64,000 nucleotides of DNA from Candidatus Nitrosopumilus sp. (GTDB lineage: Archaea > Thermoproteota > Nitrososphaeria > Nitrososphaerales > Nitrosopumilaceae). The stretch is from contig JAOTXZ010000003.1 of the NCBI GenBank assembly GCA_029862085.1, positions 1-64,000 on the forward strand, read 5' to 3'. Under the pieces are notes generated by a model. It was not told the DNA's origin. It did no database searches and worked only from the letters and a program-made list of their open reading frames with translations. The translations under genes and the position numbers were made by a program. Below, one piece after another: positions 25,626 through 35,217 of this stretch. The first letter of the stretch is position 1, and the number at the start of each line of letters is the position of its first letter.

Positions 25626-28600
25626 ATGATAAAATCTAAAATTTACAAAATTTGTGCTTCTGCTATAATTTTTTCATTAATCATTCCTATTATCACTTCA
25701 TACTCTGAAGAAACAGAAACATTAGAAATTGAAATTCGATCTACAGGTGGTGACCGCTCAGGTGGATATAATACAAACTATATAATTTATCAGGATATTG
25801 AAAAAACTCCTTACTTAGAAAAAAAATTAGAAAACAATCCAGAAACTCTAATACTACCAAAGGATCACAAGTACAAAATAGAAGTTTTTGTTAATGGAAT
25901 GTATACCACAGTTGCATATACTGAATTAAATGAACCAACAAAATTGGATATTAGTATTCCACAATCTGGAGGTTTAAAATTTAATGTTTATTTTGAGAGA
26001 GGAGAAAAACCAATTGATAATGCGATTGTCATAATAAAATCCAATGATGGTCAACAACAAGCCATTGGGAGCACAGATGAAAATGGAGATACAATGAGAT
26101 ATTGGCTTCAATCAACGAGTCGTGATGAGGATCATTATATCGCTGAAGTGTACTATGAAGAATTTTTACTTGCAACTTTTTCTGATATTAAAATACAACA
26201 TAGTATTCAGCAAGACCAAAAACTTGTTGTTCCTATACCTGCAGTTGTAGAGAAATTAATCACCTTTAGATTATTTGATACAGAATCTAATCAAATTTTG
26301 AAAAACCATGGAAACTTTTCAGTTTTACTGGTAGGTAAAAATAACATCTCAATAACAAACCCCATAACGCCAAGTAGGGGAGAAATTTACTTTTCAAGTA
26401 TTCCGTCAGATGTTTACACCGTTTCAGTTTTAAAAGATGGGGTAAAAGATCCTCTTTGGAGTGATATTCGAATACCAATTACTGGTGCTCAAGAAAATTT
26501 TGATCTAGTTCAAAGAGATCCACAACTACCTATCTCTGAACCCATATCTAATCCAATGGTTTCAATAGATTCTGAAGAATCAGAAAAGTTGCAAATTGAA
26601 ATTAAATCCATAAACGGGGATAGAATTGGAACTTTCCAAACAAACTACATAATTTATCAAGATTCTGAAAAAACTCCGTACTTGGAAAAAAATTTAGAAA
26701 GTAATCCTGAAACTATTACCCTTCCAAAGGATCACAAATACAAAGTTGAAGTTTATGTTAATGGAATGTATGGTGACATAGGATATGTGAATTTAGATGA
26801 ATTCAAAAAATTAAATATTAACATTCCCCAATCTGGAGGTTTAAAATTCAATGTTCTTTTTGAAAGAGGAGAAAAACCTATGGATAATGCAATTGTTATT
26901 GTAAAAGACAATGACGGGCAACAACAAGCCATTGGAAGTACAGATGAAAATGGAGATACCCCAAGACATTGGCTTCAATCAACTAATCGTGAACAGGATT
27001 ATTATACAGCAGAAGTGTATTATGATAAATTTTTACTTACCAGTGTTCCGAATTTAAAGATACAATCAGGTTTGGCACAAGAACAAAAAATTGTAGTTCC
27101 AATACCTGCAGTAGTGGAGGAATTAATCACCTTTAGAATGTTTGATAAAGATCTAAATAAAATTGTAAACAATGATGCCAACTATTCTGTATTACTTACC
27201 GGTAAAGACAATCAACAATACAAAAAATCCTTTATTAGTAAAAATGGCGAGATTTTCTTCTCAAGTATCCCATCAGGACTTTATACTGTTTCTGTTCTAA
27301 AGGATGGCGTAAAAGATCCTCTATGGGAAGACATTCAGATACCAATTACCGGGGTTAAAGATAATTTTGAATTGAATCAAATCAGTTTGGATGTCCCAAT
27401 TGCTGTTCCCTTCTCAGATTCCGTTTCTGATCCTGCACCCGAACTATTACCTCAGTCTGATCCACCTTCCACAACAAACGTAATTATTTTATCATCGGAA
27501 ATTTATGTTCCAAGTACAATCTCTGTTAATTTGTTTGACACCGTTACTTGGACAAACGATGATACCAAATTACACACGGTTACAAGCACTTCCAGTGGAA
27601 TATTTGATAGTGGAGCATATGGAAAAAATCAAACATTTTCCTACCAGTTCACTGAAGATGGTACATACGAATATTTTTGTGAACTTCATCCTTGGATGAC
27701 TGGAACGGTAATTGCTGGAAAAGGAGGCACCGTTTCTTCACCACTTAATCCAGTAGATGACCCAATAGATAACCTAGTAGATAACCTAGTAGATAACCTA
27801 GTAGATAACCTAGTAGTTGACCCAGTAATTGACCCAGCCCCAATTTTTGACTTAATACCTACTCCAAAACCTGACCCGATAATTTATTATCAAGAGTCCA
27901 TAAAATTATCCTGCAATTGTGTCTCATTCAAATTAGATAACGTGCAAGACTTTTGGTTAAACAAAGCTCAGATAGAATTAATTAAACAATTTTCAAAAAA
28001 CAACTTTCCTTTAACCGTGGGAATATCTTTGAGCACGTTGGGTGAAGATGATATTTTAATGGAACATCTAAAAAAGGGAATTCAAAATAATGAATTAATA
28101 ATTGCAAATCATGGATTGGATAATGATATTTTAATAAATCTGGATAAGGAAGAACAAAGTGACATAATTAAAGAATCTACAAATAATCTATTTGAAGAAT
28201 TTAATGTAACTCCTAAATTATTTGTACCCGCCCTATACCAGTTCAATGATGATACAAAAAAGGCATTGATTGAAAACGGATATACTCATCTTAGTGCAGG
28301 TTTAGAAACTGATACTCCTCCTTATCCATTACAAGGTGAATCTCTTTACCGATTCCCTTCGCTGGCTTTCACTGCTGAATATAGTCAATCCAAAGAACGA
28401 ATTGTGGGAATTTCGTCTGAAGAGACATTCTCTGATGTTCTATATGGGATTGACACCTTTGGATATGCCGTTATTACAATAACTCCTCAGGAATTTTCAA
28501 TTTATAGAAATAATGCATATCAAAACGTTATAAATCGGGACCAATTTAGCGAATTAAAAATTTTAATGGAAAAAATCAAAACCGAAAATATTAACGTGGT

Positions 28601-28943
28601 AAAAATCGATGAAATAAACAAAAATGTTTCTATCGTTGATGTTCCAGAGACTTTCAATCCCTCCTTAGGCCAACAATTTATTCCTGGATGGATAAAGAAC
28701 ACAGCGGGTTGGTGGAGAGATGGACATGTAGATGACAATTCATTTGTACAATCAATTCAATTTTTAATTAAAGAGAAAATAATTCAAACTTCACAAACAA
28801 CCAAAGGGTCAGGAAATTCAGAAATACCTAATTGGATAAAAGACACTGCAGGTTGGTGGGCAGAGGGACTAATTCCTGATGATGATTTTATTTTTGGTGT
28901 AGAATATTTGATAGATAATGGGATTATAACTATAAAGGCTTGA
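25626..28943 (+). CDS. Giant secreted protein: beta repeats, cupredoxin domain, NodB-like domain, Trp-rich modules
   Basis: Secreted protein of 1105 residues, paralogue of the product at 21716-23776. Order: signal peptide (1-25); two copies of the roughly 280-residue beta region; a plastocyanin-like cupredoxin domain at about 615-700 with candidate copper ligands His (LHTVTS), Cys (YEYFCELH), His and Met (HPWM); a DNLV tandem linker; a degenerate NodB-like domain (FKLDNVQDFW, IANHGLD, PALYQFNDD, VITITPQ); and two Trp-rich modules. ATG at 25626 was chosen over GTG at 25614, which lies directly on the AAGGAGG. Fusion of a copper domain to a deacetylase-family domain is unusual. Confidence 0.8.
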   Translation: MIKSKIYKICASAIIFSLIIPIITSYSEETETLEIEIRSTGGDRSGGYNTNYIIYQDIEKTPYLEKKLENNPETLILPKDHKYKIEVFVNGMYTTVAYTELNEPTKLDISIPQSGGLKFNVYFERGEKPIDNAIVIIKSNDGQQQAIGSTDENGDTMRYWLQSTSRDEDHYIAEVYYEEFLLATFSDIKIQHSIQQDQKLVVPIPAVVEKLITFRLFDTESNQILKNHGNFSVLLVGKNNISITNPITPSRGEIYFSSIPSDVYTVSVLKDGVKDPLWSDIRIPITGAQENFDLVQRDPQLPISEPISNPMVSIDSEESEKLQIEIKSINGDRIGTFQTNYIIYQDSEKTPYLEKNLESNPETITLPKDHKYKVEVYVNGMYGDIGYVNLDEFKKLNINIPQSGGLKFNVLFERGEKPMDNAIVIVKDNDGQQQAIGSTDENGDTPRHWLQSTNREQDYYTAEVYYDKFLLTSVPNLKIQSGLAQEQKIVVPIPAVVEELITFRMFDKDLNKIVNNDANYSVLLTGKDNQQYKKSFISKNGEIFFSSIPSGLYTVSVLKDGVKDPLWEDIQIPITGVKDNFELNQISLDVPIAVPFSDSVSDPAPELLPQSDPPSTTNVIILSSEIYVPSTISVNLFDTVTWTNDDTKLHTVTSTSSGIFDSGAYGKNQTFSYQFTEDGTYEYFCELHPWMTGTVIAGKGGTVSSPLNPVDDPIDNLVDNLVDNLVDNLVVDPVIDPAPIFDLIPTPKPDPIIYYQESIKLSCNCVSFKLDNVQDFWLNKAQIELIKQFSKNNFPLTVGISLSTLGEDDILMEHLKKGIQNNELIIANHGLDNDILINLDKEEQSDIIKESTNNLFEEFNVTPKLFVPALYQFNDDTKKALIENGYTHLSAGLETDTPPYPLQGESLYRFPSLAFTAEYSQSKERIVGISSEETFSDVLYGIDTFGYAVITITPQEFSIYRNNAYQNVINRDQFSELKILMEKIKTENINVVKIDEINKNVSIVDVPETFNPSLGQQFIPGWIKNTAGWWRDGHVDDNSFVQSIQFLIKEKIIQTSQTTKGSGNSEIPNWIKDTAGWWAEGLIPDDDFIFGVEYLIDNGIITIKA
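26652..26754 (+). repeat. 103-base exact repeat shared with 21875-21977
   Basis: Second copy of the exact repeat, located in the second beta region of the giant paralogue. The first beta region of the same protein (about 25790-25900) is related but clearly less similar, so this copy was probably exchanged with the neighbour gene rather than inherited by simple internal duplication. Confidence 0.85.
27768..27815 (+). repeat. 12-base tandem repeat, 4 units (DNLV linker)
   Basis: Four exact units of GATAACCTAGTA encode Asp-Asn-Leu-Val, followed by degenerate DPV units. It is a linker between the cupredoxin and NodB-like domains, analogous in place and unit length to the SEPI linker of the paralogue but unrelated in sequence. 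Confidence 0.88.
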
Positions 28944-28997
28944 TCTTAAGAGTTAAATTTTTCAAAACATAATTTTTAAAATTTTTTACAATTAAGA

Positions 28998-30197
28998 TTA
29001 GACTAATCCTTTTTCAGCAAGGGAATGAACAATATCAATAAATTCTTCATTATCCGTAAGTCCATAACTCCAAAGACCAATCCTTATCTTTATTTCGGGC
29101 GGAATTGAGGACTCTTCGATTTCTACATTTGAAATAGGAGGAATCGTAATAATTTCATTTTTTAACAAATATTCAATCGAATTGGTAAATTCCTTCTCTG
29201 TTGTTTCTTCATTATAATACCATAATGCAATATTTTGTTTCCAATCAGAAATAAAGCTTGAAGATTCAATTAATTCTTTGTTTGTCTCCCAATCGTCAAA
29301 TTTTAAGGGAAAATCATGCATGTAAGGATTAGGTATATTTCCTTTTATTATTGACACAGAAGGGTATTGATCAATACCTTCGCTAAAAACAAACGGTTCA
29401 TCACAAATTCCATCAGAATCTAAATCATTACATCCTTCAGCACTTTCATCGAATATTTCGTAATAGTTGCCCATATTGTTCAAAAAATATTTACTATTAC
29501 ATTCCCCACAATCATCTAATACATCATCAATTAAAGTAAAAAAAACATTATTATTGTATATTAAGTTCTCTGATGATTCATGTAAATCTATACCTTCTAC
29601 CCTGTTTTCCCAAACATAATTTCCAGAAACTGTATTGTAATTTGCTTTTTCTAGACGTATGGCATCTTTGGTATGTGATACTAAATTATCTATGATATAA
29701 CTATTATCTGCGTCTCCTATACTTATTCCATGTTGTATGTTAAAACCTGATAAGTTATTTTTTATTATATTATTATGGGATTCATTTATTGCCCAAATTC
29801 CATGTTCAGTATTCCACACTACAGTATTATTTGCAATCATATTATCTGAGGAATTGTTTAAAAAGATTCCATTTCTGGTGTTGGAAATTTGCATATTTAT
29901 AATCTTGATATTGTTACTGTTTCCTACGTAGATTCCATCGGATAAACCATCTCCAATTATATGATGTCCTTGCCCATCTAATGTAACTCCATTGATGTTG
30001 ATCAAAAGTATTTGATCATTTTTCTCCAAATCTCTACTTAGAAAACAAGTTGAACTTGGATTATCCCAAATTCCGATTTTATTACAATCTCCTCCATTTT
30101 CATCGTTATCTAATCCAAAATTTTCGCCAAATGCAACTGAACTAAACCCAAAAAAAACAAGTATTAAAAATGACATTAAACCTATTTTTTGAAACAT
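28998..30197 (-). CDS. Secreted parallel beta-helix (NosD/pectate-lyase-like) protein
   Basis: Secreted protein of 399 residues: signal peptide (1-24), then a right-handed beta-helix at about 60-240 built from short Asn-rich rungs (LDGQGHHIIG, GIYVGNSNNIKI, GIFLNNSSDNMIANNT, NNIIKNNLSG, NTVSGNYVWEN). Such folds bind or cleave polysaccharides. A region with DLDSDGICDEPF resembles a calcium-binding thrombospondin-3-type segment. Two divergent copies of the Trp-rich module end the protein (WKQNIALWYY; IGLWSYG). No catalytic residues can be named with confidence. Confidence 0.8.
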   Translation of the reverse strand: MFQKIGLMSFLILVFFGFSSVAFGENFGLDNDENGGDCNKIGIWDNPSSTCFLSRDLEKNDQILLININGVTLDGQGHHIIGDGLSDGIYVGNSNNIKIINMQISNTRNGIFLNNSSDNMIANNTVVWNTEHGIWAINESHNNIIKNNLSGFNIQHGISIGDADNSYIIDNLVSHTKDAIRLEKANYNTVSGNYVWENRVEGIDLHESSENLIYNNNVFFTLIDDVLDDCGECNSKYFLNNMGNYYEIFDESAEGCNDLDSDGICDEPFVFSEGIDQYPSVSIIKGNIPNPYMHDFPLKFDDWETNKELIESSSFISDWKQNIALWYYNEETTEKEFTNSIEYLLKNEIITIPPISNVEIEESSIPPEIKIRIGLWSYGLTDNEEFIDIVHSLAEKGLV

Positions 30198-30389
30198 TTA
30201 TGAAAATTTAAGAAACATGTCATTAAAACTTATCCTTAAAATTTTTGATAATCGTTTGCGATACATGGATTTTAAGTAACCAAAAAACATTTTTTTCCTT
30301 TTTGTAATTTTAAAGGAATACATTTTAGATTATTTTATTATGACTCTAATTTCGGTAAAATTTCCAAAAAGGGTCCTAGAGTTTAGATT

Positions 30390-31868
30390 CTACCTTACGG
30401 TCTTTATCCAGACTCTTTCTTCTCCCCTTAGTTCTTTGTAATGTGCATATATTCCACTCACTATAAGGATGCTCCAATATCCAAATATGATTAATTGTAT
30501 AAAATTGGCCAATTTGGGAAAATGACTAGAGAGTCGTATCACTGCGGGTGTTATTGCCATGGGAATCATGAGCCACAGAAGGAGAGTGATGATGACTGGT
30601 TTTGTATATTCAGGATACTCGACAGTTTCCATTAGTCCTTGGATTCCATCTGCCCAGATTATTGCAGATAACATTGTCACCAAGATAGGAAAACCAGGAG
30701 AAATGATTCCTTGGATCCAATATTTTCCTTTGTTTGCAATAATCGTATATGTTATAGCTGCAATAAACATTCCCGCAATTATCCTCGATACAAAAAGAAA
30801 AGGCTCCATAGAGATATCAAGCAGATTCATCAACAAAAATCCTGTTGTTGTAGTGGCAAAACCTAACGGCATAATTACTGATGCTAACCAGAACGGGTAT
30901 CCGAGGGTAACTCCTTTTCCGTATTTGGTCTTGCCAAAATGTCCAATATTTTTTTTCGTAACTTCAATATTTCCTCTTGCCCATCTGACTCGTTGATTCC
31001 ACAGACTCTTTAATTGTATGGGCTCATCAGCTACAACATTAATTGAGGGATCAAAATGAACTTTCTTTTTAGTTTTGGTTAAAAGTCTAAATGACATATC
31101 TGTATCTTCAGCCAAAGTTTCCGATGAGTAATCCCCAAGTATTTTGAATAAGCTTTTTCTAAAAATCCCGCAGCCACCCGGAATTATATAATGTATTCCT
31201 AACGTATCGTAACCGACTCTTTGAATTTTTTGACCGATGGAAAATTCCCAATTAATAAAACCAGTCAACATGTCGCCCTTGTCAACAATGGAAATGTATC
31301 CAATAACGGCACCTACTCTCTCATCTGCAAAATGTCTAGCACCTTGTAGCAAAGAATCTCTATGTAATTGTATGTCAGCGTCAATGGCAAAAATAAGTTC
31401 GCCCTGAGAATACTTTTTGGCATCATTCAAAACTTGAGCCTTTCCTAAACCTCCAATTTTTCTGTTAACCAAAACGATATTTTGGGCGATGGGTAAAGGT
31501 TGAATTTGTTTTTTATAAGTAGCTAAACCTGTTTCAGAATCTATAATTTTATATGCATACTTTCTTACAATTTTCTCTGTATCATCATCTGATCCATCAT
31601 TAACAATAATCAATTCTTTTTTATCCTCTGGATAACGTGTTTGAATAAATTTCTTGATTGTTCTCTCAATTACGTCTGCTTCATTATGGGCCGGTGTGGC
31701 GACAGAAATAAAGGGCCTAATATTTTCATCAAAAATATAATTTCTGAGTTTATATCTTACCCTGTTGAAAACTGACAAAACCACCAGGGTCAGAGAAAGG
31801 GAAACAATACTGTATCCTATCAGGAGAATGATGTATATTAAAACTTCAATATAAAAATTGTCAACCAT
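30390..31868 (-). CDS. Second GT2 glycosyltransferase, polysaccharide synthase-like
   Basis: Membrane GT2 enzyme of 492 residues with one N-terminal helix (about 8-33), the GT-A domain (SVATPAHNEADVIERTIK, IVNDGSDDDT, FAIDADIQL, AEDTDMSFRLL) and QRVRW near residue 290, followed by about five C-terminal helices. All motifs of processive synthases are present. It is the last gene of a minus-strand operon with PIG-L and ATP-grasp genes, starting one base after the ATP-grasp stop. It is only distantly similar to the synthase at 20134-21714, so it may build a different polymer or add side chains. Confidence 0.86.
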   Translation of the reverse strand: MVDNFYIEVLIYIILLIGYSIVSLSLTLVVLSVFNRVRYKLRNYIFDENIRPFISVATPAHNEADVIERTIKKFIQTRYPEDKKELIIVNDGSDDDTEKIVRKYAYKIIDSETGLATYKKQIQPLPIAQNIVLVNRKIGGLGKAQVLNDAKKYSQGELIFAIDADIQLHRDSLLQGARHFADERVGAVIGYISIVDKGDMLTGFINWEFSIGQKIQRVGYDTLGIHYIIPGGCGIFRKSLFKILGDYSSETLAEDTDMSFRLLTKTKKKVHFDPSINVVADEPIQLKSLWNQRVRWARGNIEVTKKNIGHFGKTKYGKGVTLGYPFWLASVIMPLGFATTTTGFLLMNLLDISMEPFLFVSRIIAGMFIAAITYTIIANKGKYWIQGIISPGFPILVTMLSAIIWADGIQGLMETVEYPEYTKPVIITLLLWLMIPMAITPAVIRLSSHFPKLANFIQLIIFGYWSILIVSGIYAHYKELRGEERVWIKTVR

Positions 31869-32825
31869 TCAAATTACCTGGATTAAATCGGATTGGTTTG
31901 GCCTAACAAATATTTCTTCGTTGTATCTTGTCATGATTAGATCCTTTTCATATTCAAATTCATTTGGTTCTATCTTTTCGTTTTTGAAAACTTTCATAGA
32001 AATCTCAACTAAATCCAATCCTGAGGCTATGGAAAGTGAAAGCGATCCGGAGAATCTAGGATTTACCTCAATCAGTTTAGGCCCATTTTTAGTTTTCATG
32101 ATCTGAACATTCCATGGACCTTGCAATTTTATTTTTTTTGCAATTTCATTTGCGGTTTTTAAAATTTCCTTATCATCAATTATCTGAGCTTTCTTTGATT
32201 CGCCAACTGCTGTTATTCTCTTGTTTGCCACACTTACCAGAGGATTTCCTTTTAGATCAGATATGCCATAGACTGAAAATTCTGTGCCTTCAAGATATTC
32301 CATTATGACAGAATCTCCAAATCCTTTCTTATTCCCTTTAATCGCAAAATCAAGATCCTCTTTTGAGTGACATATGAAAAAACCCCTTGACCCTCTTGAG
32401 GTATTTGGTTTAACCACACAAGGAAATTCTACATTTTGGTAATCATAGATTCTGGGGCAGAAAGCATTTTTCTGGAAAAATTTGTAGGTAGACGATTTGT
32501 TTGTTGCTATCTCAATCGATTGAGGATTTGATACAATGACTTTAATTCCATTATTATTAAATTCTAAAATATTTCTGGCAAAATTGATCATTTCCTCTTC
32601 AACAGTAGGTATGATGACGTCCACTTTTTCTTTTTTAGCAATTTCTAAAATTTTTGAGTTTGATACGGGATTTTCAACTAAGGGAACAACGTACCTTTTC
32701 TCCACTAAATAAAGGCCTGAAGCTAGACAATCAGAATCTGTTGCGATTACTTCATGACGTTTCTTTAAATCTTTGATTATGCCAACGCCAGCTGGCCCAC
32801 CCGCTCCTGTGACCAAAATTTTCAT
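31869..32825 (-). CDS. ATP-grasp carboxylate-amine ligase
   Basis: Protein of 318 residues related to carbamoyl-phosphate-synthase-like ATP-grasp enzymes. The N-terminal pre-grasp domain starts MKILVTGAGGPAGVGII. The ATP-binding region has FPCVVKPNTSRGSRGFFI (~130) and VIMEYLEGTEFSVYG (~175), and the metal-binding region has PKLIEVNPRFSGSLSLS (~265). It would join a carboxylate to an amine using ATP. In this operon, between a PIG-L deacetylase and a glycosyltransferase, a role in decorating an amino sugar is plausible but not proven. Confidence 0.82.
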   Translation of the reverse strand: MKILVTGAGGPAGVGIIKDLKKRHEVIATDSDCLASGLYLVEKRYVVPLVENPVSNSKILEIAKKEKVDVIIPTVEEEMINFARNILEFNNNGIKVIVSNPQSIEIATNKSSTYKFFQKNAFCPRIYDYQNVEFPCVVKPNTSRGSRGFFICHSKEDLDFAIKGNKKGFGDSVIMEYLEGTEFSVYGISDLKGNPLVSVANKRITAVGESKKAQIIDDKEILKTANEIAKKIKLQGPWNVQIMKTKNGPKLIEVNPRFSGSLSLSIASGLDLVEISMKVFKNEKIEPNEFEYEKDLIMTRYNEEIFVRPNQSDLIQVI

Positions 32826-32835
32826 TTGGTCTACC

Positions 32836-33462
32836 TCAATTTGTCATTCTGAAAACTTCGAAAGCCTCAGCATAATCCAAACTCTTTGTTTGGTTACCTC
32901 TGAACTTTGCCAAAGACTTTACAGAGTGGTCAAGTATGAAGTGTTTTCCGTCTTGGGATTTGTGAGATTTCAAATAATTTACTTTCTCATCAATAAATTC
33001 CGAGACATTAACAAAATAGTTAGGAGAAAAAGAAGAAAACGTAGAAGAATTTGACTCATATGTTAGGATGTTTTTAACTTTTCTAGCAGCTCTTAGGGCT
33101 TCCTCAAAAACTACCAAATGATCCTGATGGTAGTCCTTGTTTGAATTAATGTAAATTGTATCAATATCATTTTTGATACAAAAACCTTCCACCATTTCAA
33201 AAATATCTGTCCTGTGATCGTTTAGTTTTGTGTCAGGAAGATGGAATGGTAAAATATTATCTCTTTTTACACCCACCTTCGAAAGACAATCGATACTCTC
33301 CTCAATTCTATCATATTTTTCTGGGTCTACGTTGCCTCTCTCCCCATCAGTAGCTATTGCAACAAATACGTTGAGACCTTCCTTTACATACTCGTTTATT
33401 GTCCCCAAACAGCCTAATTCTACGTCATCAGGATGTGGACTAAGAAATAAAACGTTTTGCAT
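32836..33462 (-). CDS. PIG-L/LmbE family N-acetyl-sugar deacetylase
   Basis: Zinc-dependent deacetylase family protein of 208 residues that typically removes acetyl from GlcNAc-type sugars or conjugates. The zinc motif PHPDDVELG at residues 9-17 is complete, followed by VAIATDGERGN and the third-ligand region NKDYHQDHLVVFEEALRAAR (~110). It lies ten bases upstream of the ATP-grasp gene. A free amine made by this enzyme would be a natural substrate for the ligase. Confidence 0.9.
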   Translation of the reverse strand: MQNVLFLSPHPDDVELGCLGTINEYVKEGLNVFVAIATDGERGNVDPEKYDRIEESIDCLSKVGVKRDNILPFHLPDTKLNDHRTDIFEMVEGFCIKNDIDTIYINSNKDYHQDHLVVFEEALRAARKVKNILTYESNSSTFSSFSPNYFVNVSEFIDEKVNYLKSHKSQDGKHFILDHSVKSLAKFRGNQTKSLDYAEAFEVFRMTN

Positions 33463-33465
33463 TTT

Positions 33466-33693
33466 TCAAAACCCTCCATGAAAAGAAAGTGCGTGAACGT
33501 TTACAAAAAATAAATCAACCATTTTATTATCTTTGAAACAATTTGAAAGTGTTTCATTTCGGAAATTTGCTTCAATCAAATTAGAATTTTCAATAAAATC
33601 ATCACATAAAATTTTTGCACAAGAATTTTCCATTCTACATTTTGTAGATGTTAAATTATTTTCAATTAACGTTGTATAGAAATTAACTCTCAA
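33466..33693 (-). CDS. Small hypothetical protein heading the PIG-L operon
   Basis: A 75-residue frame, TTG at 33693, ending four bases before the PIG-L start. It contains four Cys (KCRMENSCAKILC, SNC) and no recognised domain. A TATA-like TATATTTTTAAG on the minus strand at about 33721-33733 would place the transcript start near the TTG, which favours expression. The frame is open for several codons upstream of the TTG but has no better start codon. It might be a remnant of a longer gene. Confidence 0.4.
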   Translation of the reverse strand: MRVNFYTTLIENNLTSTKCRMENSCAKILCDDFIENSNLIEANFRNETLSNCFKDNKMVDLFFVNVHALSFHGGF

Positions 33694-34018
33694 TGCCCAA
33701 GGATCTTCTTCAAAAGTTACTTAAAAATATACCTTAACACCAAAAATTTTTTATTTTTAGACAACAATTTTTTAAATCGTAGTTTTTCAAACATTTGATC
33801 TATTTTAGAAAATTTAAATTTATTAATTGGTTTGTGTTACAATATGTATAAATTCAAAATTTTGTAACAAAAAAAAATTACATTACTTAGTTACCAAAAT
33901 TTGACCTAGTTTAGATTTTTGAATTGGCATTGTTGTACATGTTGCAAAAAGTAATTTTTAAAAATTGGTGGTCAACCCAGAACTAATCTAAATAAATAAG
34001 TCCGATTGTACCAAAAAC
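33694..34018. promoter_or_regulatory. AT-rich divergent intergenic region with GAPDH promoter
   Basis: The 325-base gap between the minus-strand PIG-L operon and the plus-strand GAPDH gene. TCTAAATAAATAAG at 33987-34000 is centred about 26 bases before the GAPDH ATG, a typical archaeal TATA box for a leaderless transcript. TATATTTTTAAG on the minus strand near 33721-33733 is the likely TATA box of the opposite operon. Nothing else was recognised. Confidence 0.5.
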
Positions 34019-35071
34019 ATGAAAAAGGTTTTTGTTAACGGATATGGTTCTATAGGAAGTAGAATCACAGCATTTCTCAAAGATGATCCAGAAATCGAAG
34101 TGATTGGAATTGGCAAATATTCTCCAGATGAAAAAGTAACTTTTGCTACTTCTAAGGGACTGAATGTGTATGCACCTGAAAAAAAACTCCATGATTTTAA
34201 GAATTTTAAAATTTCCGGGTCAATAGAGTCTGCATTAGATGAATGTGATTTGGTAATTGATGCATCTCCTGGGGGGTATGGTTTTAAAAATAAGAAAACT
34301 CTTTACGAACCAAGAAATTTAATGGTTATTTATCAAGGTGGTGAAACTATCGTGGGGGATCAGGCAGTATCTGATTTATTGTTTAATTCTCGTGCCAATT
34401 ATGATTTATCCTTTGGAAAAAAACATGTTATGCAAGGCAGCTGTAATGTTACAGGGATGGGAAGGATTCTGGAACCTCTTAGGGACCGATTTGGTGATGA
34501 AATAATAAGGTTTGATGTAACTTTAGTGAGAAGATGGGCAGACATTGAACAAACAGAAAAAAAAGTTGAAGACACCATTGAAATGACGGAAAAACCTCAT
34601 CATGGTGATGATGTCAAAACTTATTTTGGAAAAGATGTTCCCTTATTTGTTAGAGCCATTAAAGTCCCAACAAGACAGATGCATTTACATATAATGGATA
34701 TTCGATTTAAAAATTCCGCACCCAAACCTTCTGAACTTCATAGCCTTTTTTCCAAAGAATTCGGTGTAGCGACTTTATGGACTGCAAAAGGGACAAAAGA
34801 TGTTAGAGATTTTGCAGATACTATGAGATTTAACTTTACAGATACAAACATGATTCATATTCATGCCAACATGACCACATCCATTGAAGATACAGTTCAG
34901 ATGATGTACTCTGATGATCAAACTGGAATTGTAATTCCAGAAAACCACATGCTAATGCAATCAATGTTATTTGGAAAATCATACCAAGAAGCGTTTTCCT
35001 ACACTGAATCATTATTTCATATGAAAGAAAAAAAACAAAAACTAGAAGAATATTTTGCTATACTTGGTTAA
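34019..35071 (+). CDS. gap: Glyceraldehyde-3-phosphate dehydrogenase, archaeal type II
   Basis: Interconverts glyceraldehyde 3-phosphate and 1,3-bisphosphoglycerate with NAD(P); in an autotrophic archaeon mostly gluconeogenic. Archaeal type marks: N-terminal nucleotide-binding GYGSIGSRI at residues 8-16, IDASPGGYG, VIYQGGE, the catalytic Cys in QGSCNVTGMGR (~141), VRRWAD, and PTRQMHLHIMD. Usual sequences have SCNTT; here the fourth position is Val (SCNVT). Length 350 is slightly above usual because of a charged C-terminus. Has a clear TATA box for a leaderless message. Confidence 0.95.
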   Translation: MKKVFVNGYGSIGSRITAFLKDDPEIEVIGIGKYSPDEKVTFATSKGLNVYAPEKKLHDFKNFKISGSIESALDECDLVIDASPGGYGFKNKKTLYEPRNLMVIYQGGETIVGDQAVSDLLFNSRANYDLSFGKKHVMQGSCNVTGMGRILEPLRDRFGDEIIRFDVTLVRRWADIEQTEKKVEDTIEMTEKPHHGDDVKTYFGKDVPLFVRAIKVPTRQMHLHIMDIRFKNSAPKPSELHSLFSKEFGVATLWTAKGTKDVRDFADTMRFNFTDTNMIHIHANMTTSIEDTVQMMYSDDQTGIVIPENHMLMQSMLFGKSYQEAFSYTESLFHMKEKKQKLEEYFAILG

Positions 35072-35217
35072 ATTTTAATTATTTTATACTAAATTTAATT
35101 TAGACTTATAAAAAATGCCACATTATATTTTTAATAATTTTTCTGGTTAAGAACAGGATCATATCTTTCCTAAATAATAATTACAATCCGAAAAAGTATT
35201 ATGTAAATTAAATTAAA

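Noticed and set aside
30559-30996. 145-residue frame on the plus strand
   Set aside because: It is antisense to the conserved C-terminal helices of the GT2 gene and has no family-like sequence.
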